DNA of 64,000 nucleotides from NCBI GenBank assembly GCA_030706685.1, contig JAUZOA010000007.1, forward strand, positions 51,579 to 115,578. The letters run 5' to 3'. The notes under the pieces were generated by a model. It had not been told where the DNA came from and made no database searches. It saw only the letters and a program-made list of their open reading frames with translations. Numbering within the stretch: position 1 is the first letter of the stretch; each line of letters starts with the position of its first letter. The translations under genes were made by a program, and so were the position numbers. Origin of the DNA: Bacteroidota bacterium. Its GTDB lineage: Bacteria > Bacteroidota > Bacteroidia > Chitinophagales > Chitinophagaceae. Shown here one piece after another: positions 27,642 through 36,913 of the stretch.

Positions 27642-29369
27642 ATGTTACGTAAAATAAAATACTTGATACCCCTGGTTACTTTGGTGGTAATAACCTCGTG
27701 TAAGAAATACCTGAACATTAATACGGATCCCAACAACCCGACAACCGTCGCGGTTTCCAAAATACTCCCAACCACCGAGCGCACATTGGGCGATGCGTTA
27801 TCAATGGACGAGTCTAATGGTGGTTTATCCGAGGCCCTTGCAGTCTATACCCACCAGATGACTACCCGTGAAGAAGCGGATAAATATGGTATAACGGGAA
27901 CGGACAACAATGTCGGGATTCCCTGGTCAAAATTGTTCTCATCAACCGCGCAGCCGGGAGCCACTTACCCGATCTATGGCGTACTGCAAAACCTGGAGGA
28001 TATTATCAGCCATGCCACCGCCGATGGTAATACGCGTTATGCAGGGATTGCTGAAATATTGAAAGCATATACCTATAGTGTACTGGTAGATGTTTTTGGC
28101 GATGTGCCGTTCAGTGAAGCGAATAAGCTTAAAGACGGGATCATCTACCCGAAATTCGACAACGACGCCGCTATTTATGACAGTTTATTTAAAATTATCG
28201 ACCGCGGTATTGCCGATCTGAATAATACGACTGCGCCCAATACCCTGAAACCCGGCTCAGATGATCTTATCTATAAGGGTAGCGTAACAAAATGGATTAA
28301 GGCAGCGAATACATTAAAACTTAAGATGTATACGCAGATAAGGAAAGTGAAAAATGTAGCCGCCGATGTCAACGCGTTGATTACAGCGGGCAACCTGATC
28401 AGCCAGACAAGCGAAAGCTTTTTAATACCCTATGGCCCCAATGGCGCTACCGATGACAGGAACCCGGGCTTTTACGATTATATCGCTACCCAGCGCAGCA
28501 ATCATGTGAGCCCCTGGTTTTATGAAATACTAAAGGGATACAATCCGAATATTTTGCACAATAACCCTGATCCCAGGATTAAATATTATATCTATAACCA
28601 GTTAAATGCAACACAGGCATCACGCGATGGTAACCAGACAGAATATCGTGATGGTCCTTTTGTATCCATCTATTTTGGATCCGTTGGCCCGGACCGCGAC
28701 AGAACACAACAAAATTCAATCAGCCTTTTCGGTATCTACCCGATCGGGGGAAAATATGATGACGGAAGTGCTACAATCGCTGCAGATAACAGCGGCACAG
28801 GCGCATCGCCTTACAGGTTGATCACGTATGCAGACAGGCTTTATCTTGAAGCTGAACTGATACAGTCGGGCCTGGTAACGGGTGATGCAAGAGCGAAGTT
28901 GTCAGCGGCCATGGCGGAATCATTCAAACAAGTGGATTATGTGATCACCCAGTATGTAAAACCCGCTCAGACAGTACCGGCATTGGTAGGTACAGCAGCC
29001 GTAACCACTTATACAAATAATGCTCTTGCAGAATATGATGCCGGCTCGGCTGCCAAGCAAATGGAAATGATCATGACACAAAAATGGCTCTCGTCAGTGG
29101 GTAGTGCGGTCGATCAATATACAGACATAAGAAGGACAGGTTACCCGGTCATATTTGACCCGAGCAACCCGGCAATGGCTCCCGGTGGAAGAGTACAGCC
29201 TCCCATTAATGGCGATCCGATCAATCCCGGCGCTCAAAAATCAGTACCGGTGCAGTTGAGCCGGACATTTGCACTGAGCCTGCCCTGGTACCAGACAGAA
29301 CTGGAAAGCAACTCGAATGCACCTGCTCAAAAGAATCCAAGTACTTATAAAGTTTTTTGGCAACCCTGA
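27642..29369 (+). CDS. SusD-like lipoprotein (unit 2, SusD-like_2 type)
   Basis: 575 residues. Lipobox VVITSC gives Cys20, followed by KKYLNINTDPNNPTTV, the characteristic beginning of the second large SusD subfamily (PF12771-like). Internal GIAEILKAYTYSVLVDVFGDVPFSEA and C-terminal EMIMTQKWLSSVGSAVDQYTDIRRTGYP support it. It pairs with the SusC gene 24 bp upstream; the difference of subfamily from unit 1 suggests the tandem units are not recent duplicates. The substrate is unknown. Confidence 0.93.
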   Translation: MLRKIKYLIPLVTLVVITSCKKYLNINTDPNNPTTVAVSKILPTTERTLGDALSMDESNGGLSEALAVYTHQMTTREEADKYGITGTDNNVGIPWSKLFSSTAQPGATYPIYGVLQNLEDIISHATADGNTRYAGIAEILKAYTYSVLVDVFGDVPFSEANKLKDGIIYPKFDNDAAIYDSLFKIIDRGIADLNNTTAPNTLKPGSDDLIYKGSVTKWIKAANTLKLKMYTQIRKVKNVAADVNALITAGNLISQTSESFLIPYGPNGATDDRNPGFYDYIATQRSNHVSPWFYEILKGYNPNILHNNPDPRIKYYIYNQLNATQASRDGNQTEYRDGPFVSIYFGSVGPDRDRTQQNSISLFGIYPIGGKYDDGSATIAADNSGTGASPYRLITYADRLYLEAELIQSGLVTGDARAKLSAAMAESFKQVDYVITQYVKPAQTVPALVGTAAVTTYTNNALAEYDAGSAAKQMEMIMTQKWLSSVGSAVDQYTDIRRTGYPVIFDPSNPAMAPGGRVQPPINGDPINPGAQKSVPVQLSRTFALSLPWYQTELESNSNAPAQKNPSTYKVFWQP

Positions 29370-29390
29370 TAAAAAATAAACTAAATAATT

Positions 29391-30269
29391 ATGAAAAGAA
29401 TAATAATATCCTGTTCATACCTTTTCACAGCAGCCATGCTTTTTACGGCTTGCCGGAAAAGCGATAACCCGAAGCTGCCGGCACTGACAAGATTTCCTTT
29501 GCCGGTTGTTACAAAAGTTACCACCGGGGCCGACCAGGTTATATCAGCCCAGAGCCCGGCTGCATTTACGGGTAAGTTTACAGTAGATATGTTTTTTAAA
29601 AACGATGTACCTGCACAAAAGCTCGATGTGGTGGCGATCAAAAACGGAAATAAGGCTGTAGTAAAAACAATCCAGGCAAATGTCACAACTTATCCATCTA
29701 CCATTACAATAACAGGAACTCAATTAGCAACCTTGTTTGGTTCTCCTATAGTTCTTGGCGACAAGTTTGATATCAGCGTAGACGTTACAGCGGGTGGGGT
29801 GAAATACGAAGCCTTTCCACTTACCGGCGCTCCGTACGCATCCGGGGTCGCTTCCCAGCCAGGTTCAAGTACATTTATACGGTATGAAGCGGTTTGCCAG
29901 TATAATCCAAGTCAGTACCAGGGAAATTTTGTAGTGGTTAGCGACGACTGGGCGGATTATTCACCGGGCGATAACGTACCGCTTACCATGATTGATGCAA
30001 CGCATTTTTCATTTAAATACCTCGCCGATAATGCGCAACCCATTATTGTGACCGTTAACCCTGTTACAAATGCTGTTTCTGTTGCCAAGCAGGTATATGG
30101 CAGCGGTTATGGCGGAGCATCATGGCCCTATGGGAATATTTCCTGTGAAAGTGTTCCGGGTGTGGATGATTTTGTAGCGCCCTGCTCAGGTATATTCAGC
30201 GTAAGGCTGAAGCATACAGTGGCCGCCGGTAGCTTTGGTGAAGCAGTAATTGTTTTGCAAAAACCATAA
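29391..30269 (+). CDS. Accessory lipoprotein of SusCD unit 2
   Basis: 292 residues. Signal peptide and lipobox LFTAC give Cys21, followed by RKSDNPKLPALTRFPLPVVTK. The body is beta-rich with many Thr/Val strands and a C-terminal domain YQGNFVVVSDDWADYSPGD... ending in EAVIVLQKP. It starts 21 bp after the SusD gene and precedes a terminator, so it is the third gene of the unit. Such position-specific lipoproteins usually bind substrate at the surface beside SusD. No enzyme motif was seen; I do not recognise a named family. Confidence 0.7.
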   Translation: MKRIIISCSYLFTAAMLFTACRKSDNPKLPALTRFPLPVVTKVTTGADQVISAQSPAAFTGKFTVDMFFKNDVPAQKLDVVAIKNGNKAVVKTIQANVTTYPSTITITGTQLATLFGSPIVLGDKFDISVDVTAGGVKYEAFPLTGAPYASGVASQPGSSTFIRYEAVCQYNPSQYQGNFVVVSDDWADYSPGDNVPLTMIDATHFSFKYLADNAQPIIVTVNPVTNAVSVAKQVYGSGYGGASWPYGNISCESVPGVDDFVAPCSGIFSVRLKHTVAAGSFGEAVIVLQKP

Positions 30270-30319
30270 TATTTTTTCCGGGGAAAAGAACAGCGGCAAA
30301 ATATAAAATGAAATGGTAA

Positions 30320-30356
30320 AAAGGCGGTTATCCATTAACCGCCTTTGTGCTTTTTT
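30320..30356 (+). terminator. Intrinsic terminator after SusCD unit 2
   Basis: Perfect 11-bp stem AAAGGCGGTTA (30320-30330) with TAACCGCCTTT (30336-30346), loop TCCAT, then a T-rich stretch beginning 4 bases after the stem. Confidence 0.88.
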
Positions 30357-30570
30357 ATTTGTTACACTCAATCGTTTAATTTTTCACGCTTCACTATTTA
30401 ATTTTCACGCTTCAGTTAATCGCTGGCACAATAGCGAAGCAGACTACAAATCTTTGTTGTCTGCTGTTAATCAGACATTAAAACTACCGGCTGTTTCCAT
30501 TTATTTTATTCACTCATGAATTGCAGGATAGGAGACTATGCTGTGGATTGTAAAACCAAAATTTATGCAA

Positions 30571-33507
30571 ATGAAAAAATTATTACTTTTTTTCCTTTCA
30601 GCAATTGTGCTATCATCTTTTGCTTTTGCACAGCAGGAAGTGACCGGTACCGTAACTGACTCAAGAGATAATTCCCCCTTATCAGGAGTCAGCGTATTCG
30701 TGAAAGGAACAAGAACAGGAACGACTACGGATCCCAACGGTCATTTCAGGATTTCTGTGCCCGCCAAATCTGTACTCGTGTTTTCGTATACGGGTTTTAC
30801 AGAAAAAGAAGTAGTTGTTACAGGAAGTTCAATGAATGTTTCCTTATCAGTAAGCCAGGGCAGCCTGCAGGAAGTAATTGTGACGGGTTATACCACCCAG
30901 ACTAAAAGACAATATACCGGTTCTATAGCAAAGGTTTCCGGGGAAGAAGTGAACCTTCAACCCATAGGTTCTTTTGAACAGTTGCTGCAAGGGAAGGCGC
31001 CGGGACTCCTTATCCAGTCGCAGAGCGGTCAACCCGGCTCCGCCGCTTCCGTTACCATCCGCGGCAAAGGATCAGTACTTGGAGGAACACAACCCTTATA
31101 TATCGTAGATGGGATAGAAATTACCGCGGCTGATTTCCAGAGTATCAACCCGGCTGATTTTGAATCCTATAATATTCTGAAAGATGCCGTTACCACTTCG
31201 CAATACGGATCCCGCGGCGCCAACGGAGTTATTGTGGTTACTACCAGGCGCGGTCATAACATGAAAACCGTTTTGAACTATGATTACCAGTATGGCGTGC
31301 AGCAATTGCCTAAGACCAAACTGGTATTGATGAATTCAAGAGATAAGTTAAACTACGAATTATATTACAACCGCCCCGATGGCCTTAACCCATTTGGATG
31401 GTCTCCTGCACAAGTTGATAGTTTTTCGAAGATCAACTCCGACTGGGAGGGCGCTATTTTCCGCCATGCCAAAACACAACAGCATACCCTGAGCGCTACC
31501 GGCGGAAATGATAAAACCAGGTTCTTTATTTCAGGTTCCATTTTTGACCAGGATGGACTGGTACGTACTACCAAATTGAGACGTTATACCGGCAGGGTCA
31601 ACCTCGATCATACATCCGGCAATTTTAAAGTAGGTATTTCTACATCTGTTGGATATTCTACTTTATCAGGTACAAATGAAAATGACAACGTTATTTCTAC
31701 TCCTTTGAATGCATACCGTTGGACCTTGCCTTATATAACGCCTTACTTGCCGGATGGAAGCTGGAATCTTGCCGACCCGGCCAATCCAAGTCCATTGCCC
31801 GATTTGTTTTTAAATACCAATAAAAATGAACAATTAAAGGGTATTGGCTCAGTAAGCGTAGAATATAAAATTCCTTTTGTAAAAGGACTGGGATTGAGAA
31901 CGCAATGGGGAATGGATTTTACAGACGATCAGAATGAAGCTTATACAGACATCAATACACAAGCTAACCAGGTTGTGACAGGTCAGTCAGGAGCTTTCAG
32001 CCATGGTTCAACCCGCCGCAGCCGTTATACCGGAACTACTTCTATTAACTATGATAAGAAACTGGGCGATCACAATTTCAGCGTGGGATTATTCAACGAA
32101 ATAGTTCACCGCAAGACTGTAACCAATGGATATACGGGCTACGGCCTTGTTGGTCCTATTAAAAATGCAGCCGGGATCACACCGGGCACACCTACCAATA
32201 ACTTTATACCCAACGTAGGCGGCGGCGCATCAGAAGAAGCCATCTTATCCTATTTCCTCATCGGGAATTATGATTTTCAAAATAAATATTTTGTCAATGT
32301 CACGGGTCGTCGTGATGGAAGTTCAAGACTGGCCGCCGGAAAGAAGTTTGTGAACTATGGCGGTGTTGGATTAGGATGGGCTATGACTTCAGAACAGTTT
32401 ATGAGAAGGCAAAAATTATTTGATAATCTTAAATTAAAAGTAAGTTATGGATCAGCAGGAAATGCCGCTATCGGGGATTCCTATGAGGCATTGGAACAAT
32501 TTGGCGCCTCGTCTTACAATGGTATCGGCGGCCTTACACTGGTGAATCTGAAGAAGGATCAATTAACCTGGGAAACAAGGAGTACGGCCAATGCAGGTGT
32601 AGAATTCTCCATGCTTAAAAACAAGTTAAGCGGCAGCGTAGAAGTATATGATGCTATCACGCATGGCCTTTATCTTAACAGGTTGCTTTCATCTACCAAC
32701 GGCGTAAGCAGCATTGTCACCAATCTCGGCAAATTGCAGAACCGGGGTGTTGAAGTTGCATTGGATTATACGCTCGTGAAAACAAGAGACCTCACTGTCA
32801 GTATAAACGGGAACTGGTCACTCAATCACAGCAAGATACTGGCACTGGATGGCAATAACCAGATCGTGAATGGTGTGAGCATAAACAGGATCGGTGAGTT
32901 AGCCAACAGCGCTTACCTGGTGCGATATGCAGGCGTGGATCCTGAAAACGGGGATGCCCTGTATTATAAAGCCGATGGTAAAACAACTACTAATGTATAT
33001 GATCCGGCCGATGCTGTCGTCGGCGGCTCCTACGATCCGAAAGGATATGGTGGTTTTGGGTTCACTATAAACTATAAAGGGTTTGAATTGTCTTCGCTTT
33101 TTAATTATCAATATGGCTATGTAATTTATAACAATGCGAGGGCGGATGTGGAAAACCCGATCTATTATACTTCAAATCTTAATATAACGCTTTTGAGAGA
33201 ATGGCAGCACCCGGGAGATATAACAGATATTCCGTCTTCTTTCAGCCCCTTCCATTATGAAACGACCCGCTACCTGGAAAAAGGTGATTTTCTCCGCTTC
33301 AGGAATGTTATGCTGAGCTATACATTTTCTAAAAAACTAACCGACAGGTGGAAGATAAGCAGCCTGCGCCTGTTCGCCCAGGGAGAGAATCTGTATACAT
33401 GGGATAATTTCCAGGGATATGATCCCGAAGTGTTTACCGGGGTTTTGACAGGAGCAGTTTACCCGGCTTTAAAAACAGTGACAGTAGGAGCAAGGATAGG
33501 TTTTTAA
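30571..33507 (+). CDS. SusC/RagA-type TonB-dependent outer-membrane transporter (unit 3)
   Basis: 978 residues from ATG 30571, the start that gives a regular signal peptide (MKKLLLFFLSAIVLSSFAFA); in-frame ATGs at 30538 and 30565 also exist. Carboxypeptidase-regulatory-like domain (EVTGTVTDSRDNSPLSGVSVFVKG), plug with EVIVTGYTTQTKRQYTGS, VTIRGKGSV, YIVDGIEI and NPADFESYNILKDAVTTSQYGSRGANGV. Barrel ends VTVGARIGF. No STN domain. The partner SusD follows after 18 bp. The substrate is unknown. Confidence 0.95.
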   Translation: MKKLLLFFLSAIVLSSFAFAQQEVTGTVTDSRDNSPLSGVSVFVKGTRTGTTTDPNGHFRISVPAKSVLVFSYTGFTEKEVVVTGSSMNVSLSVSQGSLQEVIVTGYTTQTKRQYTGSIAKVSGEEVNLQPIGSFEQLLQGKAPGLLIQSQSGQPGSAASVTIRGKGSVLGGTQPLYIVDGIEITAADFQSINPADFESYNILKDAVTTSQYGSRGANGVIVVTTRRGHNMKTVLNYDYQYGVQQLPKTKLVLMNSRDKLNYELYYNRPDGLNPFGWSPAQVDSFSKINSDWEGAIFRHAKTQQHTLSATGGNDKTRFFISGSIFDQDGLVRTTKLRRYTGRVNLDHTSGNFKVGISTSVGYSTLSGTNENDNVISTPLNAYRWTLPYITPYLPDGSWNLADPANPSPLPDLFLNTNKNEQLKGIGSVSVEYKIPFVKGLGLRTQWGMDFTDDQNEAYTDINTQANQVVTGQSGAFSHGSTRRSRYTGTTSINYDKKLGDHNFSVGLFNEIVHRKTVTNGYTGYGLVGPIKNAAGITPGTPTNNFIPNVGGGASEEAILSYFLIGNYDFQNKYFVNVTGRRDGSSRLAAGKKFVNYGGVGLGWAMTSEQFMRRQKLFDNLKLKVSYGSAGNAAIGDSYEALEQFGASSYNGIGGLTLVNLKKDQLTWETRSTANAGVEFSMLKNKLSGSVEVYDAITHGLYLNRLLSSTNGVSSIVTNLGKLQNRGVEVALDYTLVKTRDLTVSINGNWSLNHSKILALDGNNQIVNGVSINRIGELANSAYLVRYAGVDPENGDALYYKADGKTTTNVYDPADAVVGGSYDPKGYGGFGFTINYKGFELSSLFNYQYGYVIYNNARADVENPIYYTSNLNITLLREWQHPGDITDIPSSFSPFHYETTRYLEKGDFLRFRNVMLSYTFSKKLTDRWKISSLRLFAQGENLYTWDNFQGYDPEVFTGVLTGAVYPALKTVTVGARIGF

Positions 33508-33525
33508 TATTTTAAAAATAATTAC

Positions 33526-34962
33526 ATGAAACGCATATTAAAAGATATAACAATAGTATTGGTGGCGGCAACTGCTTTTACTTCCTGCAAAAAAACAGTT
33601 AACCTCGATCCTACGCACACAATAAACGGTGATGATTTTTTTACGAAAGTGGATGACTATGACTATGCATTGACAGGAGCTTACCAGCGGTTAAAGCAAA
33701 ATAGTTTATATGGCGGCGTAAATGGAGGCAGTGTTTATTTATCCGCCCCGGATGTAGCGGCTGATAATTTTTACAGTGGCGGCAGCGCTAACCTTGGTGC
33801 TATGAACAGTTTTTTTCAGTGGGACTATGCAGCAGATGATGTTCCGGTACAAGGCGCATGGGATGCTTCCTATCTCGCCATTCAGCAAGCCAATCTTGCC
33901 ATGAGAGGTATTGACAGGTTTGCGACTTCAGATGCATTGAAAGTAAATCGTATCGAAGGCCAGGCCAGGGCGCTGAGGGCGCATATGCATCTTGAATTAT
34001 TGCGCTGGTGGGCCGCGGATTATGATCGCAATTCAACAAGTCTTGGCATACCCTATGTAGATAAATTTGATATTGAACAAAGACCTGCCCGTTTGACCGT
34101 AAAAGAAACTTATGATAAAATAGAAGATGACCTGAAAACGGCAAAGGCAATGCTTTCCAATACAGACAGGCCGATTCAATCAGCTACTTCCACGGACGGT
34201 ACAGCCAGAGCCTATATTGATGCGATGGTTTGTAATGCAATACTGGCAAGAATGTATCTCTATGCCAATGTACTTGACAGCGCTATCAAGTATTCCACGT
34301 TAGTTATTAATGCCCGGCCATTGGCTACCTACAACCAGTTCCCGGGAATATGGGATGATTCCAATACAGATGAAGTAATATGGTCAGTAAAATACCAGTC
34401 TGGTAATGCCGCTTTGATAAGAGAAATATACCAGGTCTCCGGCGACAAAGCCGCATGGCTTCCGGTCAATTCTATTTTAGGTTTATATGAAGCCAATGAT
34501 ATAAGAGCCCAGGTTTATTTCGGCATCATTAATGGCAGGGTCGTATTGACAAAGTATTATGCCAAATCCAGCGCGGCAGGTAATCCTGATGGAGTGGTTG
34601 ATTACAAAGCTTACCGTACCGGCGAAATGTACCTGATAAGAGCCGAAGCTTATGCACGCAAAGGAGGATTCGATGCCCAGGCGCTTGCCGACCTGAATAC
34701 ATTACGGTCAGCCCGCGGAGCTTCTACCGGGTCGGAAACAGGTAATACGTTAAAAACGGCTATTCAAACCGAAAGAAGGAAGGAACTGGTAGCGGAAGGA
34801 CACCGGTTCTTCGACCTGAAGCGTACTGTAAGAGCGGTAAGCCGTACTCAAAATTGTTCTAATTATTGCACACTGTCTCCTACAAGCAGGTCATGGGCAT
34901 TTCCTATTCCGCAATCAGAAATGCTGGCAAATCCCAATATGAAACAAAATCCCGGGTACTAA
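33526..34962 (+). CDS. SusD/RagB-family substrate-binding lipoprotein (unit 3)
   Basis: 478 residues. Lipobox TAFTSC gives Cys21, then KKTVNLDPTHTINGDDFF. The helical core has RIEGQARALRAHMHLELLRWWAADYD, and the C-terminal block is RTGEMYLIRAEAYARKGG, TERRKELVAEGHRFFDLKR, FPIPQSEMLANPNMKQNPGY, all conserved SusD features. Positioned between its SusC (18 bp) and a DUF1735-type lipoprotein (19 bp). Confidence 0.95.
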   Translation: MKRILKDITIVLVAATAFTSCKKTVNLDPTHTINGDDFFTKVDDYDYALTGAYQRLKQNSLYGGVNGGSVYLSAPDVAADNFYSGGSANLGAMNSFFQWDYAADDVPVQGAWDASYLAIQQANLAMRGIDRFATSDALKVNRIEGQARALRAHMHLELLRWWAADYDRNSTSLGIPYVDKFDIEQRPARLTVKETYDKIEDDLKTAKAMLSNTDRPIQSATSTDGTARAYIDAMVCNAILARMYLYANVLDSAIKYSTLVINARPLATYNQFPGIWDDSNTDEVIWSVKYQSGNAALIREIYQVSGDKAAWLPVNSILGLYEANDIRAQVYFGIINGRVVLTKYYAKSSAAGNPDGVVDYKAYRTGEMYLIRAEAYARKGGFDAQALADLNTLRSARGASTGSETGNTLKTAIQTERRKELVAEGHRFFDLKRTVRAVSRTQNCSNYCTLSPTSRSWAFPIPQSEMLANPNMKQNPGY

Positions 34963-34981
34963 TTCTATAAAATTTATCAAG

Positions 34982-35896
34982 ATGAAATCAGGTAAACTTA
35001 AAATACTTCTCCTGGCCGCCGGCGCCATGATCCTTAATTCCTGCAAACAGGATAAAGTATTCGGGGATATAACTCCCAATACCGACAGGCCGATTATCGA
35101 ATTTTCCGAACCAAGCGGTTTTAAATCCGTTGCGATGGATTATTCTACCAGTTATATTGACCTGGACATTACGGATATCCGGTTCATGATCCGGTCGTAT
35201 GTGACTAAAAATGCTACCGCAAAGATTATTATCAACCCCGGCCTGGTATATGATTATAATGATAAGAATCAGACAAACTATGCCGTAGTGCCCGCCTCGT
35301 TGTATGGATTGGTGAATGACCAGTTTACGCTTTCAGCGACAGAAAGAAGCAAGACTGTCCGTATTCATATCAGGCCTTCGGATGTGGCTTCAGGACAGAA
35401 CGCTATCGGTATATCCATCGCCCAGGTAGATGGAGGGGAAGTCAGCCGTATCGCCGGTACATTAGTAGTCGCCATTTCGGTGAAAAATAAATATGATGGA
35501 TCCTATCATTTGAAAGGATTTTATACAAGGACAGACAATCCTCCCTACAACGGGCCATTTGAGACCGATGTACAGATGGTCACCACCGGACCCAATTCAG
35601 TAGCGATGTATTGGCCATTTGGAGGCGATTATTATCAACCGTTTTCAAATGCGGGCAACTTAACGGCTTTTTCAAATGTTGCCCCCGAGGTTTTCTTCAA
35701 TGGCGCAGACCAGGTAACAAGCATTAATAATTATACCGGCGATCCGGCGACAGGGCCTTTTATGACGCCCTCTCCCGGGGCTAATAGCCGCTTCGTACCC
35801 GGAGCCACACCGGTTATTTATCTTAAATACTATTACAATACCAATCCGGCTAACAGGATCTTTGCCGATACGCTTACCTATACAGGGCCGCGGTAA
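34982..35896 (+). CDS. DUF1735-type lipoprotein of SusCD unit 3
   Basis: 304 residues. Lipobox MILNSC gives Cys21. The first domain (TAKIIINPGLVYDYNDKNQTNYAVVPASLYGL...RIHIRPSDVASGQNAIGISI) matches DUF1735/BT_3987-N, a beta-sandwich commonly encoded after SusD. The second half has KYDGSYHLKGFYTRTDNPPYNGPF and a C-terminal beta-rich region ending FADTLTYTGPR, as in the DUF4361-like partner domain. It probably helps bind polymer at the cell surface. A terminator-like hairpin lies 50 bp downstream. Confidence 0.8.
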   Translation: MKSGKLKILLLAAGAMILNSCKQDKVFGDITPNTDRPIIEFSEPSGFKSVAMDYSTSYIDLDITDIRFMIRSYVTKNATAKIIINPGLVYDYNDKNQTNYAVVPASLYGLVNDQFTLSATERSKTVRIHIRPSDVASGQNAIGISIAQVDGGEVSRIAGTLVVAISVKNKYDGSYHLKGFYTRTDNPPYNGPFETDVQMVTTGPNSVAMYWPFGGDYYQPFSNAGNLTAFSNVAPEVFFNGADQVTSINNYTGDPATGPFMTPSPGANSRFVPGATPVIYLKYYYNTNPANRIFADTLTYTGPR

Positions 35897-35945
35897 AAAG
35901 CTGTAATTATTTTTCAGGGTTAGGTACGACGTGTATTTACTTAGG

Positions 35946-35973
35946 AGAGGTTGCATAAACTGCAGCCTCTTTT
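35946..35973 (+). terminator. Intrinsic terminator after SusCD unit 3
   Basis: AGAGGTTGC (35946-35954) pairs with GCAGCCTCT (35962-35970), one G-U pair, followed by TTT. Confidence 0.7.
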
Positions 35974-36094
35974 CGCGTATGAACGGTTGTTATAAAGGAT
36001 GCAGAAATATAATACAGGTTTAGTAATCAAAATTCATGCTTGGGTAAAACAACAAGTCAGTTCATACGTTATAGGGATAATTTTACAAAAGCAA

Positions 36095-36130
36095 AAACAA
36101 AAAAAATCATCCCGCTGAAAGCGGGATGAA
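36095..36130 (-). terminator. Intrinsic terminator for minus-strand small gene
   Basis: Stem CATCCCGCT (36108-36116) with AGCGGGATG (36120-36128). On the minus strand the stem is followed by a T-rich tract (A-run at about 36093-36106 on plus), fitting the end of the transcript from the gene at 36396-36647, though 265 bp beyond its stop. Confidence 0.6.
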
Positions 36131-36169
36131 ATTATAATAGTTTTCTCATGTGAACGGTCAACGAAGACC

Positions 36170-36205
36170 AAGCAGGTGGTTGTCTAGCCGACCTGCTTTT
36201 TTTTG
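36170..36205 (+). terminator. Plus-strand terminator without an obvious gene
   Basis: AAGCAGGT (36170-36177) pairs with ACCTGCTT (36191-36198), followed by a T-run; ACCAAGC and GCTTGGT extend the symmetry outward. It may end read-through from unit 3 or a small RNA. Confidence 0.65.
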
Positions 36206-36395
36206 CTTGGTAAATATAAAGAATTTTAAAACGGCAAGCTTTTGAATTCAAAAAAGTTCAATGATTGAGATCAATTTTTTTTGCCGGGAAGGAACGAAAG
36301 CACTTTGAACGGGTACGTACACAATGACAAAGAGAAACATCTTTTTAACCCTCATAGCGGAAAAGATTAATCAGCATAGCCCGGGAAAAAATGGC

Positions 36396-36647
36396 TTAGA
36401 TGAAAGATTCGTCCTGTATAGCATCGAATCCTTTCTGATTTAATACTACGGTAAATCCATCAACTCCTTTTTTTACATACTGCGAAATAAAGCGTTCCCG
36501 GTTGAGCTCCACCAGGAGGATATTCAATTCCTCCTTGGACAGGTTGATGATTTTGCCAAGTGAATTAAAACCTAACCGGGTAGGCGTACCCGGAGTTGCG
36601 TTGCTGCTGATCGCATTTAATATCGCCAGTTTATATTGATCAGACAT
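36396..36647 (-). CDS. Small winged-helix-like protein
   Basis: 83 residues. The sequence LAILNAISSNATPG...LGKIINLSKEELNILLVELNRERFISQY, then DGFTVVLNQKGFDAI, has the helix-helix-helix-wing spacing of a small winged-helix domain (a 'MarR-like' or replication-initiator-like fold). No partner gene is adjacent. It may be a DNA-binding regulator, but that is inferred from pattern only. The ATG at 36647 is followed by a normal-looking start (MSDQYK). Confidence 0.55.
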   Translation of the reverse strand: MSDQYKLAILNAISSNATPGTPTRLGFNSLGKIINLSKEELNILLVELNRERFISQYVKKGVDGFTVVLNQKGFDAIQDESFI

Positions 36648-36728
36648 TCTTTAAGGATTTATTTTAAGGATTTAAGAGGTACAATATACCGAAACGCTGA
36701 TTAATAATTTCCGGTAGTGTATTAGTTT

Positions 36729-36822
36729 GCCGGTAAGCCTGGAAGACGGTAAGAAAAATGACTTGTGAATCAAACCTTAACGTCTTCCCGCCTCACCGGC
36801 TATTTTCAAACTGAGACATTAC
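36729..36822. repeat. Imperfect inverted repeat plus dispersed 22-mer
   Basis: Arms 36729-36753 and 36776-36800 are complementary at 21 of 25 positions. The right arm abuts 36801-36822, which matches 2747-2768 at 21 of 22 bases. The whole lies in the spacer between two minus-strand genes. A direct repeat of TTTAAGGATTTA also occurs near 36651-36676. Confidence 0.5.
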
Positions 36823-36851
36823 CTAATTTCCCTGTTACTATAATCGCGAAC

Positions 36852-36884
36852 AAAAAAAACCGAAGCAGGCTTACTACTTCGGTT
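36852..36884 (-). terminator. Intrinsic terminator of the T9SS propeller gene
   Basis: AACCGAAG (36858-36865) with CTTCGGTT (36877-36884); on the minus strand the stem is followed by a run of T (A-run 36852-36859 on plus). It lies 30 bp past the stop of the gene at 36914. Confidence 0.8.
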
Positions 36885-36913
36885 CTGAGTATATGACCCT
36901 TTGCCCGGTTGGC

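Larger units (their letters stand above)
35897..36395. other. Intergenic region with three terminator-like hairpins
   Basis: A 499-bp spacer with no convincing gene. It holds the hairpins listed separately at 35946, 36095 and 36170. The 36170 plus-strand hairpin with a T-run has no annotated plus-strand gene directly before it, so a short transcript between about 36130 and 36205 is possible. Confidence 0.4.
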
